From positions 248,001 to 312,000 of the forward strand of contig AP024866.1 in NCBI GenBank assembly GCA_024346835.1: a stretch of DNA of 64,000 bases. The letters are read 5' to 3'. This document shows positions 32,299 to 41,699 of this stretch, piece after piece (the first letter of the stretch is position 1; each line of letters starts with the position of its first letter). A program made the translations under genes and the position numbers. Origin of the DNA: Vibrio comitans (GTDB lineage: Bacteria; Pseudomonadota; Gammaproteobacteria; Enterobacterales; Vibrionaceae). The notes below the pieces were generated by a model that worked only from the letters and a program-made list of their open reading frames with translations, searched no databases and was not told the DNA's origin.

Positions 32299-33648
32299 GC
32301 TTTCAAATAGCTGTCGATGAAGCTGTTGCACCGCTTGTCTTGCTGAGGATTCATGTAACAAGAAGCACAGGTTATGGTTACTTGCACCGTAGCAAATCAT
32401 TCGTAGATTGTGATCTTCAAGAGTACCAAATATCTGCTTTGCTGTGCCTTTAGCTTGTCCCATATTATTACCAATAAGCGCAACTAAGCTGAGGTTCTGT
32501 TCAACCACTACTGAGCACAGCTCTTGTAGTTCTTGCTGAGCAGCCTCAGGAAGTTGCGGTGCACCACCTTGCGTGTTAGTGCGGTCTAACGTCAGTGATA
32601 CGCTGATTTCTGAGGTGGTAATCAGGTCTACAGATACCTTGTGACGAGCCAAAATAGTAAATACTTTTGCCAAAAATCCACTGGCTTGGAACATGTTAAG
32701 GCTTTTCAGAGTAATCAGTGTTTGATTACCTCTAAGGGTGACCGCTCTAAATAGAGGCGCGCTTTCAACTTCCTGCTTCACCCAAGTACCGCCAAGTTCC
32801 GGCTCCTTTGATGACCCAACGAAGACTGGGATCTTGTGTCGTAATGCTGGGACTAAAGTCGAAGGGTGCAGGATCTTAGCGCCAAAGTTTGCCATCTCCG
32901 AAGCTTCACTGAAGCTGATTTCTTTGATTGGTTGTGCTTGTGGCGCAATACGCGGGTCTGTGGTGTAGATACCAGGTACATCCGTCCAAATCTCAAGACC
33001 AGATGCCGAGATAGCTTCAGCAATTAAGGCTGCGCTGTAGTCACTACCACCGCGACCTAGGGTTGTGGTTTTGTTGTTGAGATCTGAGCCGATAAACCCT
33101 TGAGTAATGACAATAGAGTCTTTAAATAATGGCGTTAAATGAGCTTGAGCTGCAATGCTGATCTCGTCCAGTAGCGGTTCAGCATTACCAAATACAGATG
33201 TCGTCTTCATCACTGTACGAATATCGAAACGCTCAGTTTTGTGCCCACGTTCGCTCATTAGCTGGCTAAGGATATGTGTCGACATTAGCTCTCCACAAGA
33301 GACCAATTGATCAGTCAATTGCTCACTAGTCTCGCTGGTGGCTTTCTCGGCACACTGAGATACCTTAGTTAGGATCTCGTTTATCGCATCATTGATGGCT
33401 TCAGGGTGTTTTAACTGATTGATGATACTAAAGTGAATATCAACTAACTGCTGCAGAAGTTGCTCGCGTCTAGTTTTATCGGTGACGCCATTAGCCAGTT
33501 CGACCAAAACGTTAGTCACACCCGAGCAGGCACTGATGACAACGAGTTTGGTGTTTGGGTTGTTTTCTACGATGGCCGCACATCGGCTCATCGCCTCAAA
33601 ATTTGCTACACTTGTGCCGCCAAATTTGGCGACGTTAATTGCGCTCAC
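32296..33648 (-). CDS. lysC: Aspartate kinase LysC (aspartokinase III type)
   Basis: Phosphorylates aspartate to open lysine, methionine and threonine synthesis. The 450-residue single-domain enzyme (no homoserine dehydrogenase fusion) has KFGGTSV at residues 8-14, GRGGSDYSA near 200, EIWTDVPGIYTTDPR, and two C-terminal ACT domains (about 315-450; SGFLAKVFTIL and ALIGNNMGQAKG) that normally bind lysine. The start is GTG at 33648, supported by GGAGAGAC upstream. The stop codon TAA lies in the terminal inverted repeat of the adjoining palindromic element, which may also stand in for a terminator. Lysine sensitivity is inferred from similarity to E. coli LysC. Confidence 0.94.
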   Translation of the reverse strand: MSAINVAKFGGTSVANFEAMSRCAAIVENNPNTKLVVISACSGVTNVLVELANGVTDKTRREQLLQQLVDIHFSIINQLKHPEAINDAINEILTKVSQCAEKATSETSEQLTDQLVSCGELMSTHILSQLMSERGHKTERFDIRTVMKTTSVFGNAEPLLDEISIAAQAHLTPLFKDSIVITQGFIGSDLNNKTTTLGRGGSDYSAALIAEAISASGLEIWTDVPGIYTTDPRIAPQAQPIKEISFSEASEMANFGAKILHPSTLVPALRHKIPVFVGSSKEPELGGTWVKQEVESAPLFRAVTLRGNQTLITLKSLNMFQASGFLAKVFTILARHKVSVDLITTSEISVSLTLDRTNTQGGAPQLPEAAQQELQELCSVVVEQNLSLVALIGNNMGQAKGTAKQIFGTLEDHNLRMICYGASNHNLCFLLHESSARQAVQQLHRQLFES

Positions 33649-33680
33649 AGCGTCTCTCCATTAATCCTTTAAATGTGCAA

Positions 33681-33736
33681 ATACTCACTTCAATTAATAG
33701 AGGTGAGTATAAAATGCGAAGCCGTTACCTCGCATT
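33681..33736 (-). promoter_or_regulatory. Two hairpins in the lysC 5' leader
   Basis: Read toward lysC: AATGCGA / TCGCATT (arms 33713-33719 and 33730-33736), then ATACTCACCT / A(A)GTGAGTAT (arms 33681-33690 and 33701-33710, one mismatch or wobble). Neither is followed by a T-run. They could be a translational or stability element. The rest of the 289-base gap (33649-33937) shows no gene, and I do not see the conserved core of a lysine riboswitch. Confidence 0.4.
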
Positions 33737-33937
33737 AAATGAGAAGAGCTTGTCCTTATCGCATTGCATTGGTCATCCACTCTTTGTCTTCATTGAACTG
33801 GTTTGGCGAAATTATGTCAATGGCTTGAATACAAATCGTCACTTTTTTACCTACCGCATACTTCTAGGTATTGCTCGTTGAGGGTCTTTTAGTGATGCAA
33901 TAAGCTATTCGAACTTTCCCTTGAATAAGGCTTTACT

Positions 33938-35050
33938 ATGCGCAGCTTCATTCCCCCACATCGCACATTGATGGGCCCAGGTCCCTCAGATATTTATCCG
34001 CAGGTTTTACAGGCGCTTTCTCGTCCAACTATAGGGCACTTAGATCCACTGTTTATTCAAATGATGGATGAGCTTAAGTCACTTCTAAAGTATGCATTCC
34101 AAACTGAAAATGAATTCACTATTGCCTTGTCAGCTCCTGGGAGTGCTGGAATGGAGGCTTGCTTTGTGAACCTTATCGAGCATGGAGAGAAGGTGATAGT
34201 GTGTCGCAATGGCGTGTTTGGTGAGCGTATGCGACAGAATGTAGAGCGCTGTGGAGGCATCGCGATTGTTGTTGATGATGAGTGGGGAAGCCCTGTATCA
34301 GCACAAAAGCTACAAAATGCAGTAGAAGAACATTCAGATGCAGTAGCGGTTGCGTTTGTGCATGCGGAAACTTCTACAGGCGCACTAAGTGATGCAGAGG
34401 CTCTGTCAAAGATAGCTCGAAGCGAAGATATGCTTGTAATTGTCGATGCCGTGACCTCGCTAGGTGGCGTGCCACTGAAGGTCGATGAGTGGCAATTGGA
34501 TGCGGTGTATTCCGGTAGCCAAAAGTGCCTATCTTGTACCCCAGGATTATCACCATTGACGTTCTCAAGTAAAGCCATTGCGAAAATTGAATCGAGACAA
34601 CACCCCGTGCAAAGTTGGTTTTTAGACCAAAGCTTGGTGCTAGGTTACTGGAGCGGTGAGGGCAAACGTGCTTATCATCATACTGCACCAGTAAATAGCC
34701 TTTATGCCCTGCATGAGTCATTGTTATTACTCCAAGAAGAAGGGCTTGAACAGGCTTGGAAACGTCACGCTGATACACATCAACGCTTAAAAGAAGGATT
34801 GACCAGTTTAGGGATTAACTTTGTGGTTGATGAGGAATATCGATTGCCACAGCTTAATGCTGTGTACGTACCAACAGGGGTTGATGAGGCGTTAGTACGC
34901 CAGCGCTTGCTTAATGAATACAACCTAGAAATTGGTGCTGGACTCGGAGATCTTGCTGGAAAAGCGTGGCGTATTGGCTTGATGGGGTACGGTGCCCGCA
35001 AGGAAAATGTCGCACTTTGCTTGCAGGCACTTAAAGAGGTTTTAAACTAA
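33938..35050 (+). CDS. Class V PLP-dependent aminotransferase (alanine-glyoxylate/serine-pyruvate type)
   Basis: Probable PLP aminotransferase of the alanine-glyoxylate / serine-pyruvate / phosphonate group; cytosolic. The 370-residue product begins RTLMGPGPSDIYPQVLQAL, has APGSAGMEACFVNL for phosphate binding, VIVDAVTSLGGVP with the PLP-ring aspartate, and SGSQKCLSCTPGLSP with the Schiff-base lysine near residue 194. GLMGYGA near the C-terminus is typical of this group. Substrate cannot be fixed by eye. ATG 33938 lacks a strong ribosome site (GGC TTT AC precedes). It is divergent from lysC and convergent with the next gene, their stops separated by a single base with no terminator. Confidence 0.88.
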   Translation: MRSFIPPHRTLMGPGPSDIYPQVLQALSRPTIGHLDPLFIQMMDELKSLLKYAFQTENEFTIALSAPGSAGMEACFVNLIEHGEKVIVCRNGVFGERMRQNVERCGGIAIVVDDEWGSPVSAQKLQNAVEEHSDAVAVAFVHAETSTGALSDAEALSKIARSEDMLVIVDAVTSLGGVPLKVDEWQLDAVYSGSQKCLSCTPGLSPLTFSSKAIAKIESRQHPVQSWFLDQSLVLGYWSGEGKRAYHHTAPVNSLYALHESLLLLQEEGLEQAWKRHADTHQRLKEGLTSLGINFVVDEEYRLPQLNAVYVPTGVDEALVRQRLLNEYNLEIGAGLGDLAGKAWRIGLMGYGARKENVALCLQALKEVLN

Positions 35051-35051
35051 C

Positions 35052-36821
35052 CTAACTATCGGTGTGACTTTGATTCGCTTGGCTAACTTGAATTCGTTTC
35101 AGTGAGACGGAGCTAAAGTCCACCTTAGGAAACAGAAATTCTGCTTCGCTTTGAATAGCGCTAGCCATCTGCTGTTGGTCTAGCGCTTGATACGCGAGTA
35201 TCAAGTTTTTATACAGCGCAGGCCGAGGCTTATCCTGTATAAAAGGTAAAGACCAATCCACGTAAGCTTGAACATGTGCCTTTTCATTGGTGGCGATACC
35301 AATATTCAGTAGGGTACTGTGAATGTCCCACTCATAACGATCCTTCCATGCTACAGGGTTACTCACCCTATCTAAGATATCAGGATTCTTGGGCTTAGAG
35401 CGCTCAAATTCCGTTAATACTTGATTAGTGTGTAATGCCGTGAGCATGTAAATACAAGTGAGTATTGGTAATAGCAAACTAGCAAGTCGCAGGCTCACTT
35501 TGCTTAGCTTGCCAAAGTTAAATTGCCTGTAGCGTGCGGTTCGCTGATCAACCCAATATAAAAGTACAATAAAAGAAACCCAGTGGATCGCCGAGTGATA
35601 GAAGGGGTATTCCAACTGTGTATGTAACACGATCGGTATAAACAGGGATAGAATTCCAACTCGTGTACCAGGTCTTGCCATATACAAGCGATACAGTACA
35701 AATCCCATCGCGAGAAATATCCCCACCAGTGGAATCATACCGCCTTCAATTCCCCACATCAGTAACTCATTGTGAGGGTGGTCCATAGAGGGAAGACCAG
35801 CAGGGTAGTTAGGGTTGAGTTGATGTTGCCTAGCCGTATACAACATATAGGCTGATTCAAAATTACCATAGCCATAACCGGACAAAGGTCGCTCTATCAT
35901 CATGTCTAGCCCTTGCGGGAAAGTATAGGCTCTAGGGCTCTCTAAATCGGCTTTATCGCCTAACAATGATTGATTATCACCAACAAAAGTCATGCCTATA
36001 CCAATCGCTAGGCCTACCACTAAACAAGCGGACCAGATAATGGCACGTGATTTTAGTGCAAAGCGGTACAGGTAAGGGGCTACCATAGCAGTTGCAAGTA
36101 CCGCTCCTAGCCACCCAGTTCGGGACGCAAGCACAACCAACAATGGAATGGTGAGTAGGGGAATAGCGTAAAGGAAAACGATTTTTTGTCGCCAGCTTAG
36201 ATACTTATCGTGAGGCTGCCGTGCGAGCAGGTAGCCAGACAAGGCTAAACCGGTCGCTAGAAAGCTTGCCATAACATTAGGCTGCTGGAAAATGCCGTAA
36301 GGGCGATTTTTTATCGTATTGTAACCAAAGGGGTTTCCCTCAGATAACAGGGTGTACTGAACCCAGCCAAATACGGCTTCAATAGCGATAGAGAATAGAA
36401 TAAACCACAATAATCGCTGCTTTTCTTCATTGCTAAATCGAAACTGCTGAAAAGATAAGAAGAGGGCGAAACCTGCCCATAAGCCAGTGAGCCTTGGTAA
36501 CGCAATGGCAATACTGGCATTGGGTAATACGATGGGTAGTGTCATCAGTAGACAGCTGATAAACAACACAATCGTCATCTTTGAATATTTTATGACGCGA
36601 TTGGTTGCCATCTGATACACAGCAATACCTAGTGCGATGCTCAAAAATCCCCACACGGGAGGATTAAATGAAAGTGCTAGGCCTGCTCCCCCTGGGTTGG
36701 GGGAGAAAAAGTGTGTTGCTATCAGGAAGGTTATCCCGATAAACAGTAGAAAACGCCTGTTAAACGGTACTTTGGGAGCCTTTACTTCAAGTTGTGTACC
36801 TGTGGTCAACAGGGTTGCCAT
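35052..36821 (-). CDS. pglL: PglL/Wzy-like O-oligosaccharyltransferase (O-antigen ligase family)
   Basis: Large inner-membrane protein (589 residues, roughly 11-13 membrane helices up to about residue 450, then a soluble helical tail). It matches the PglL group of the Wzy_C superfamily, which move lipid-linked glycans in the periplasm onto proteins. The periplasmic loop SMDHPHNELLMWGIEGG near residue 330 holds the conserved His residues, and FGWVQY and RPYGIFQQPNVMASF are typical of PglL. The equivalent V. cholerae gene at this locus has been described as an O-oligosaccharyltransferase as far as I recall; WaaL-type ligase is the alternative. ATG 36821 has AAAGGA upstream. It starts 17 bases after uvrA ends and is probably in the uvrA transcript. 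Confidence 0.8.
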   Translation of the reverse strand: MATLLTTGTQLEVKAPKVPFNRRFLLFIGITFLIATHFFSPNPGGAGLALSFNPPVWGFLSIALGIAVYQMATNRVIKYSKMTIVLFISCLLMTLPIVLPNASIAIALPRLTGLWAGFALFLSFQQFRFSNEEKQRLLWFILFSIAIEAVFGWVQYTLLSEGNPFGYNTIKNRPYGIFQQPNVMASFLATGLALSGYLLARQPHDKYLSWRQKIVFLYAIPLLTIPLLVVLASRTGWLGAVLATAMVAPYLYRFALKSRAIIWSACLVVGLAIGIGMTFVGDNQSLLGDKADLESPRAYTFPQGLDMMIERPLSGYGYGNFESAYMLYTARQHQLNPNYPAGLPSMDHPHNELLMWGIEGGMIPLVGIFLAMGFVLYRLYMARPGTRVGILSLFIPIVLHTQLEYPFYHSAIHWVSFIVLLYWVDQRTARYRQFNFGKLSKVSLRLASLLLPILTCIYMLTALHTNQVLTEFERSKPKNPDILDRVSNPVAWKDRYEWDIHSTLLNIGIATNEKAHVQAYVDWSLPFIQDKPRPALYKNLILAYQALDQQQMASAIQSEAEFLFPKVDFSSVSLKRIQVSQANQSHTDS

Positions 36822-36838
36822 GAATTGTATCCTTTGTT

Positions 36839-39664
36839 TTATTTTAGCATCGGCTTCAAAAAGTGAGCCGTATGCGATCCTTTTACTTTGGCAACCTGTT
36901 CAGGTGTTCCGGTTGCGATAATCTCACCACCACCTTGTCCACCCTCAGGGCCGAGATCGACGATCCAGTCTGCCGTTTTAATCACATCAAGGTTATGTTC
37001 GATCACCACAACAGTGTTGCCGTGATCACGAAGACGATGCAATACGGTAAGTAACTGTTGTATATCATGAAAGTGAAGGCCAGTGGTAGGCTCATCAAGA
37101 ATATATAGAGTTTTACCGGTATCGCGTTTAGACAGTTCTCTCGCTAACTTGACTCGTTGTGCTTCACCACCAGACAGGGTTGTTGCCGCTTGCCCTAGAC
37201 GAATGTACGAAAGGCCAACATCGATCAAGGTCTTCAACTTTCTAGCAATAACCGGCACGGGCTCAAAGAAGGCATGAGCGTCTTCAACGGTCATATTCAA
37301 CACTTCATCAATAGACTTGCCTTTATATTTCACCTCAAGGGTTTCACGATTGTATCGCTTACCTTTACAGGAATCACATGGGACATACACATCGGGTAGG
37401 AAGTGCATCTCTACTTTAATGACCCCATCTCCCTGACAGGCTTCACAGCGACCGCCTCTTACGTTAAAGCTAAAACGGCCTGGCTTGTAACCACGAGACC
37501 GTGACTCTTGTGTGCCGGCAAATAGCTCTCGTATTGGAGTGAAAATTCCGGTGTAAGTGGCTGGATTAGATCTTGGCGTACGTCCTATTGGACTTTGATC
37601 GATATCGATGACCTTATCAAAATGCTCTAAGCCATTGATAGAGCTATAAGGGCTAGGGTTGCTGGTGGTCGCTCCGTTAAGCTCACGGTGAGCGATCTTA
37701 AAGAAGGTATCATTGATAAGCGTAGATTTACCCGAACCAGATACGCCTGTTACACAAGTAAACAAACCACATGGAATGGTCAAATCTACGGCTTTAAGGT
37801 TGTTGCCCGAAGCGCCACTGAGTATCAGCTGTTTATCTTTATCAACAGGGGTACGTTTTTTAGGAACCGCGATCTCCTTAGTGCCTTTTAAGTACTGACC
37901 AGTTAAAGACTCCGGATTATTAATGATCTCTTCGTAGGTTCCCTCAGCAACAACATTGCCACCGTGAACGCCTGCACCAGGGCCTATATCAATAATATGA
38001 TCTGCAGTACGGATAGCATCTTCATCGTGCTCAACAACGAGCACCGTATTTCCTAAGTCTCGAAGATGCGTAAGGGTTCCAAGTAAGCGCTCATTATCTC
38101 GTTGATGCAATCCAATAGAGGGCTCATCAAGTACATACATAACGCCCACGAGTCCTGCACCTATTTGGCTGGCAAGACGAATACGCTGCGCCTCGCCTCC
38201 GGAAAGTGTTTCAGCACTTCGCGACAGATTTAGGTAGTTGAGGCCAACATTAACCAAGAAGCTCAGGCGATCATTGATCTCTTTCATGATCTTTTCGGCG
38301 ATTTGGGCTTTCTGGCCTTCAAGGTTCATGCTTTCAAAAAAGCTCAAAGCCTCACTAATACTCATCTCAACGATATTGGGTAAAGGAGTATCTTGAACGA
38401 ATACGTTTCGTGCTTCTTCTCGAAGGCGCGTTCCATCACAGCTTTTACAAGATCGTGTAGAGATGTACTTAGCGAGATCTTCTCTAACTGAGTTGGATTC
38501 AGTGTCACGATAGCGACGCTCTAGCGTGTTAAGGATCCCTTCAAATGGATGAGTCTTAACGCGAATATCACCACGATCATTGATGTACTTAAACTCGATC
38601 TCGGTTCGACCTGAGCCTTTCAAAATGATCTCGCGGATCCTTTTTGATAGAGATTTGAAAGGGGCATATAAATCGAAATCATAATGGTCAGCTAAAGCGC
38701 TAAGCATCTGAAAGTAATAGTAGTTCTTTTGATCCCAGCCCTTGATTGCACCTTCGGCAATACTTAGGTTCTGATCGAGAACGACGCGCGTCTCATCAAA
38801 GTATTGCTGCACACCAAGCCCGTCACAAGTGTGGCAGGCACCCGCAGGGTTATTGAAAGAAAAGAGCCTAGGCTCAAGTTCTTGCATGCTGTAGCCACAA
38901 TATGGGCAAGCAAAGTTAGCAGAGAAAATGATCTCTTCATCGTCTGAATTATCCATTGAAGCCACGACGGCAATACCACCTGATAACTCAAGTGTGGTTT
39001 CAAAAGATTCGGCCAGTCGTTGCTTAAGATCGCTACGTACCTTAAATCGGTCAACGATAACCTCAATAGTGTGTTTCTTATGGAGTTCTAGAGTCGGTGG
39101 ATCAGAAAGATCGCAGATATCTCCATCTACGCGAGCTCGAATAAAGCCCTGCGCTGCTAAGTTCTCAAAGGTTTTAACGTGCTCACCCTTGCGCTCTTTT
39201 ACGATAGGAGCCATTAGCATCATCTTAGAGCCTTCAGGCATCTCCAAGACCTTATCCACCATTTGACTGATGGTTTGCGCAGATAACGGCACTTTATGCT
39301 CTGGGCAACGAGGTTCACCCACTCGCGCGTACAATAGGCGAAGGTAGTCGTAGACCTCGGTAATAGTCCCCACGGTAGAGCGAGGGTTGTGTGAAGTCGA
39401 TTTCTGTTCAATAGAAATAGCGGGTGATAGACCTTCAATGTGGTCTACATCGGGCTTTTCCATCAATGACAGGAATTGGCGAGCATAAGCAGATAGAGAC
39501 TCTACATATCGACGTTGCCCTTCAGCATATAAGGTATCGAAAGCTAAAGAAGACTTACCTGAACCAGAGAGGCCGGTAATGACAATCAGCTTGTCTCTTG
39601 GAATGGTGAGGTTGATGTTTTTTAGGTTGTGGGTTCGGGCGCCACGAACGTCGATAGTGTCCAT
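36839..39664 (-). CDS. uvrA: Excinuclease ABC subunit UvrA
   Basis: Damage-sensing ATPase of nucleotide excision repair, acting as a dimer that loads UvrB. The 941 residues hold two ABC cassettes: Walker [11 protein letters not shown] near 32 and GVSGSGKST near 640, signature LSGGEAQRI / LSGGEAQRV, and Walker B with [12 protein letters not shown] and [12 protein letters not shown]. Zinc-finger cysteines are present in [13 protein letters not shown] with CHTCDGLG and in CEACQGDG with CDSCKGKR. Length is normal. A candidate LexA box lies 66 bases upstream, consistent with SOS control. Unlike E. coli, ssb is not divergent next to uvrA here; galU and qstR come between. Confidence 0.98.
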   Translation of the reverse strand: MDTIDVRGARTHNLKNINLTIPRDKLIVITGLSGSGKSSLAFDTLYAEGQRRYVESLSAYARQFLSLMEKPDVDHIEGLSPAISIEQKSTSHNPRSTVGTITEVYDYLRLLYARVGEPRCPEHKVPLSAQTISQMVDKVLEMPEGSKMMLMAPIVKERKGEHVKTFENLAAQGFIRARVDGDICDLSDPPTLELHKKHTIEVIVDRFKVRSDLKQRLAESFETTLELSGGIAVVASMDNSDDEEIIFSANFACPYCGYSMQELEPRLFSFNNPAGACHTCDGLGVQQYFDETRVVLDQNLSIAEGAIKGWDQKNYYYFQMLSALADHYDFDLYAPFKSLSKRIREIILKGSGRTEIEFKYINDRGDIRVKTHPFEGILNTLERRYRDTESNSVREDLAKYISTRSCKSCDGTRLREEARNVFVQDTPLPNIVEMSISEALSFFESMNLEGQKAQIAEKIMKEINDRLSFLVNVGLNYLNLSRSAETLSGGEAQRIRLASQIGAGLVGVMYVLDEPSIGLHQRDNERLLGTLTHLRDLGNTVLVVEHDEDAIRTADHIIDIGPGAGVHGGNVVAEGTYEEIINNPESLTGQYLKGTKEIAVPKKRTPVDKDKQLILSGASGNNLKAVDLTIPCGLFTCVTGVSGSGKSTLINDTFFKIAHRELNGATTSNPSPYSSINGLEHFDKVIDIDQSPIGRTPRSNPATYTGIFTPIRELFAGTQESRSRGYKPGRFSFNVRGGRCEACQGDGVIKVEMHFLPDVYVPCDSCKGKRYNRETLEVKYKGKSIDEVLNMTVEDAHAFFEPVPVIARKLKTLIDVGLSYIRLGQAATTLSGGEAQRVKLARELSKRDTGKTLYILDEPTTGLHFHDIQQLLTVLHRLRDHGNTVVVIEHNLDVIKTADWIVDLGPEGGQGGGEIIATGTPEQVAKVKGSHTAHFLKPMLK

Positions 39665-39729
39665 CTAATTCCGCTCAATTACATAATCGTTGTCCAAGTA
39701 TTGCATAGCTTTATACGCCTGCAAATAAA

Positions 39730-39749
39730 TACTGGATAAAAAAACAGTG
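39730..39749 (-). promoter_or_regulatory. Candidate LexA (SOS) box upstream of uvrA
   Basis: CTG, ten A/T-rich bases, CAG within TACTGGATAAAAAAACAGTG, close to the gammaproteobacterial consensus TACTG(TA)5CAGTA. It is 66 bases upstream of uvrA, a known SOS gene, and overlaps the arm of the galU terminator. Confidence 0.6.
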
Positions 39750-39768
39750 ACACTAGGCCACTGTTTTT
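39738..39768 (-). terminator. Intrinsic terminator of galU
   Basis: Read on the minus strand: a 10-bp stem AAAAACAGTG / CACTGTTTTT with a 9-base loop and T-run, about 24 bases after the galU stop. It shares bases with the LexA box of the next gene. Confidence 0.85.
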
Positions 39769-39791
39769 GTGTGTTGGGCAAACCTTAACGA

Positions 39792-40670
39792 TTAGGTTGT
39801 TGGTTCTTTATGTGTCGATTGCTTGCCAAGCTCTGTTGCTTTCTTATCTTTCAAGTAGACATTTTCAAAGCAGTAGTTGGTTGCTTCAATGTAACCTTCA
39901 ACGCTACCACAGTCGAAACGAGTACCTTTGAATTTGTATGCTAGAACACAGCCAGCTTGCGCTTGCTTCAGCAAAGCATCAGTGATTTGGATTTCGCCGC
40001 CTTTGCCTGGCTCTGTTGCTTCGATAAGATCGAAGATATCAGGAGTTAGAATGTAGCGACCGATGATTGCAAGGTTACTTGGCGCTGTACCTGGCTCAGG
40101 TTTCTCTACCATGTCGTCAACGCGCACGATGTCGTCTTTGATCATCTCGCCTTTGATAACACCGTACTTATGAGTTTCGTCTTCTGGTACTTCTTGAACG
40201 GCAACGATAGAGCAGCGGAACTGCTTGTACAGTGCAACCATCTGAGCTAGAACACCTTGCTCTTCATTAACACATAGGTCATCCGCAAGAACTACAGCGA
40301 AAGGTTCATCACCTACTAATTCACGACCGGTCAAAATAGCATGACCCAAGCCCTTCATTTCACGCTGGCGGATATAGGTAAAGTTAGCTGATTCGATGAT
40401 ATCGCGAATATCAATCAGCAACTCTTCTTTATTTGTCCCCTGAATCTGGTGTTCCAGTTCATAGTTCTTATCAAAGTGGTCCATGATGGAGTGCTTACCA
40501 CGACCAGTCACGATACACATTGCATCCATACCCGCGTCGATCGCTTCTTCAACGCCGTACTCAATCAGTGGTTTGTTAACCACTGGCATCATCTCTTTTG
40601 GCATTGATTTAGTCGCAGGGAGAAAGCGAGTGCCGTAGCCTGCGGCAGGGAAAAGACATTTTTTGATCAT
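39792..40670 (-). CDS. galU: UTP-glucose-1-phosphate uridylyltransferase GalU
   Basis: Makes UDP-glucose for LPS, capsule and exopolysaccharide synthesis. The 292-residue nucleotidyltransferase starts with the nucleotide-binding segment CLFPAAGYGTRFLPATKSMPKE; MLPVVNKPLIEYGVEEA-type sequence, GLGHAIL, VVLADDLC (metal-binding Asp) and GKGGEIQITDAL follow in the usual order. Length and order are normal for GalU. It is transcribed in the same direction as uvrA and ends in its own terminator; qstR lies upstream on the same strand 107 bases away. It could support glycans used by the neighbouring PglL-like protein, but that is only inference from position. Confidence 0.97.
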   Translation of the reverse strand: MIKKCLFPAAGYGTRFLPATKSMPKEMMPVVNKPLIEYGVEEAIDAGMDAMCIVTGRGKHSIMDHFDKNYELEHQIQGTNKEELLIDIRDIIESANFTYIRQREMKGLGHAILTGRELVGDEPFAVVLADDLCVNEEQGVLAQMVALYKQFRCSIVAVQEVPEDETHKYGVIKGEMIKDDIVRVDDMVEKPEPGTAPSNLAIIGRYILTPDIFDLIEATEPGKGGEIQITDALLKQAQAGCVLAYKFKGTRFDCGSVEGYIEATNYCFENVYLKDKKATELGKQSTHKEPTT

Positions 40671-40777
40671 GGGGGTAACCTAACTGAATCATTATTATAA
40701 AGTTGTTGCGCCTAACTCTATCACTACAATTAAGCGATATAAAATACACTTTGGTTAAATTACCCAGTTTTGTCACT

Positions 40778-41413
40778 TTATGGTAAAAAATGGTGCGCCC
40801 AGACGACCGCTTCTTCTCGATTTTTGACCTTAATCTTGCGAAATATCTTATATAGGTGTGACTTAATGGTGTGCTCACTGATAAATAACTGTTCAGCTAA
40901 GCCATAGTTTGATTTGCCAATTCGCAACGCTTCAAGCACTTCCATTTCTCGGCGAGTCAAATTAATCGTATGAGGAGGAGCATAGCGAATCAGTACCGAT
41001 TGATAATATGACAGCAATTGATCGGTAACCCCTCGACTTAACCAAGAGTTTCCTTCACTGAGGGCCCGTAAACCAACCGCGATCTCTTCAACGGATTGTT
41101 GTTTGTAGAAGATGCCACGAAGACGGCCATATTTAAGTAGATCAGTGGTTTTGAGGTGCAGGGGCGCTTGAGTGATCACCATATTGATGTTTTGCCCGGG
41201 AAAGCTGGGATTCTCGAAATCGATAGGATCAAATGTGGGATCGTTGTAGTCGACCAAAATCACTGGTGTCATACTTGGCTTGTATCTCTGATGCCAATCT
41301 TCGAGCCGATGAAGCTCAGTTTCGGAAGCCTTTATTAGTTGCTCGATCGTCTTGTCATCAAAACCACAGTTCTCATGTAAAAAAAGCTGAGAATTTATTC
41401 CATCAAAATACAT
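40778..41413 (-). CDS. qstR: LuxR-type transcription regulator, probable QstR
   Basis: DNA-binding regulator of the CsgD/VpsT-like LuxR group (211 residues). The C-terminal helix-turn-helix (about 150-206; LTRREMEVLEALRIGKSN, ISEHTIKSHLYKIFRKI) is clear. The N-terminal half resembles a receiver domain without a conserved phosphorylation site that I can confirm. In V. cholerae the LuxR-type gene between galU/uvrA and ssb is QstR, which links quorum sensing and TfoX to competence genes and type VI secretion; position and fold match, and on that basis I use the name. ATG 41413 has GGGAGAAAG upstream. Its promoter region holds repeated GCATAAT motifs. Confidence 0.82.
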   Translation of the reverse strand: MYFDGINSQLFLHENCGFDDKTIEQLIKASETELHRLEDWHQRYKPSMTPVILVDYNDPTFDPIDFENPSFPGQNINMVITQAPLHLKTTDLLKYGRLRGIFYKQQSVEEIAVGLRALSEGNSWLSRGVTDQLLSYYQSVLIRYAPPHTINLTRREMEVLEALRIGKSNYGLAEQLFISEHTIKSHLYKIFRKIKVKNREEAVVWAHHFLP

Positions 41414-41513
41414 ACTTCTTTCTCCCTGTTGCCTACATCTAGTCTCTTTTGCATTCCTTTAGTTTGCGAAACCAGGCACTATTTTTTGCGTGCTTATTCA
41501 ATAAGAACCCTCA

Positions 41514-41546
41514 TATTATGCTTTTTGTTGCATAATTCTGCATAAT
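41514..41546. promoter_or_regulatory. Repeated ATTATGC/GCATAAT motifs between qstR and ssb
   Basis: ATTATGC (41515-41521) faces GCATAAT (41530-41536), with a second direct copy GCATAAT (41540-41546). A further palindrome CTTATTCAATAAG lies just upstream at about 41493-41505. The 286-base gap between qstR and ssb has no gene; these look like operator or promoter sequence for one or both divergent genes. Confidence 0.45.
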
Positions 41547-41699
41547 AAGCCGAAAAAAATGCAACTAAGTGTGTCAGGTTGTGTTCGATAACTGCGCAGC
41601 GGTTGAGGTTCTCGAATACACTTTCTAGTGATTTAAGTAGTCCGTTAGGCATGTTATGCTTGGCGTATTAGCGAAATAAAGAAACAAATGGAGCGATAC

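Noticed and set aside
33649..33937. Lysine riboswitch in the lysC leader
   Set aside because: The usual conserved five-helix junction segments are not recognisable, so only two hairpins are reported.
34057..34778. Minus-strand open frames of 173 and 134 codons within the aminotransferase gene
   Set aside because: They are antisense to a strongly supported class V aminotransferase and show no family features.
41493..41505. Full HapR/LuxR operator upstream of qstR
   Set aside because: Only one half-site (TCAATAA) is present; the other half is missing at the expected distance.
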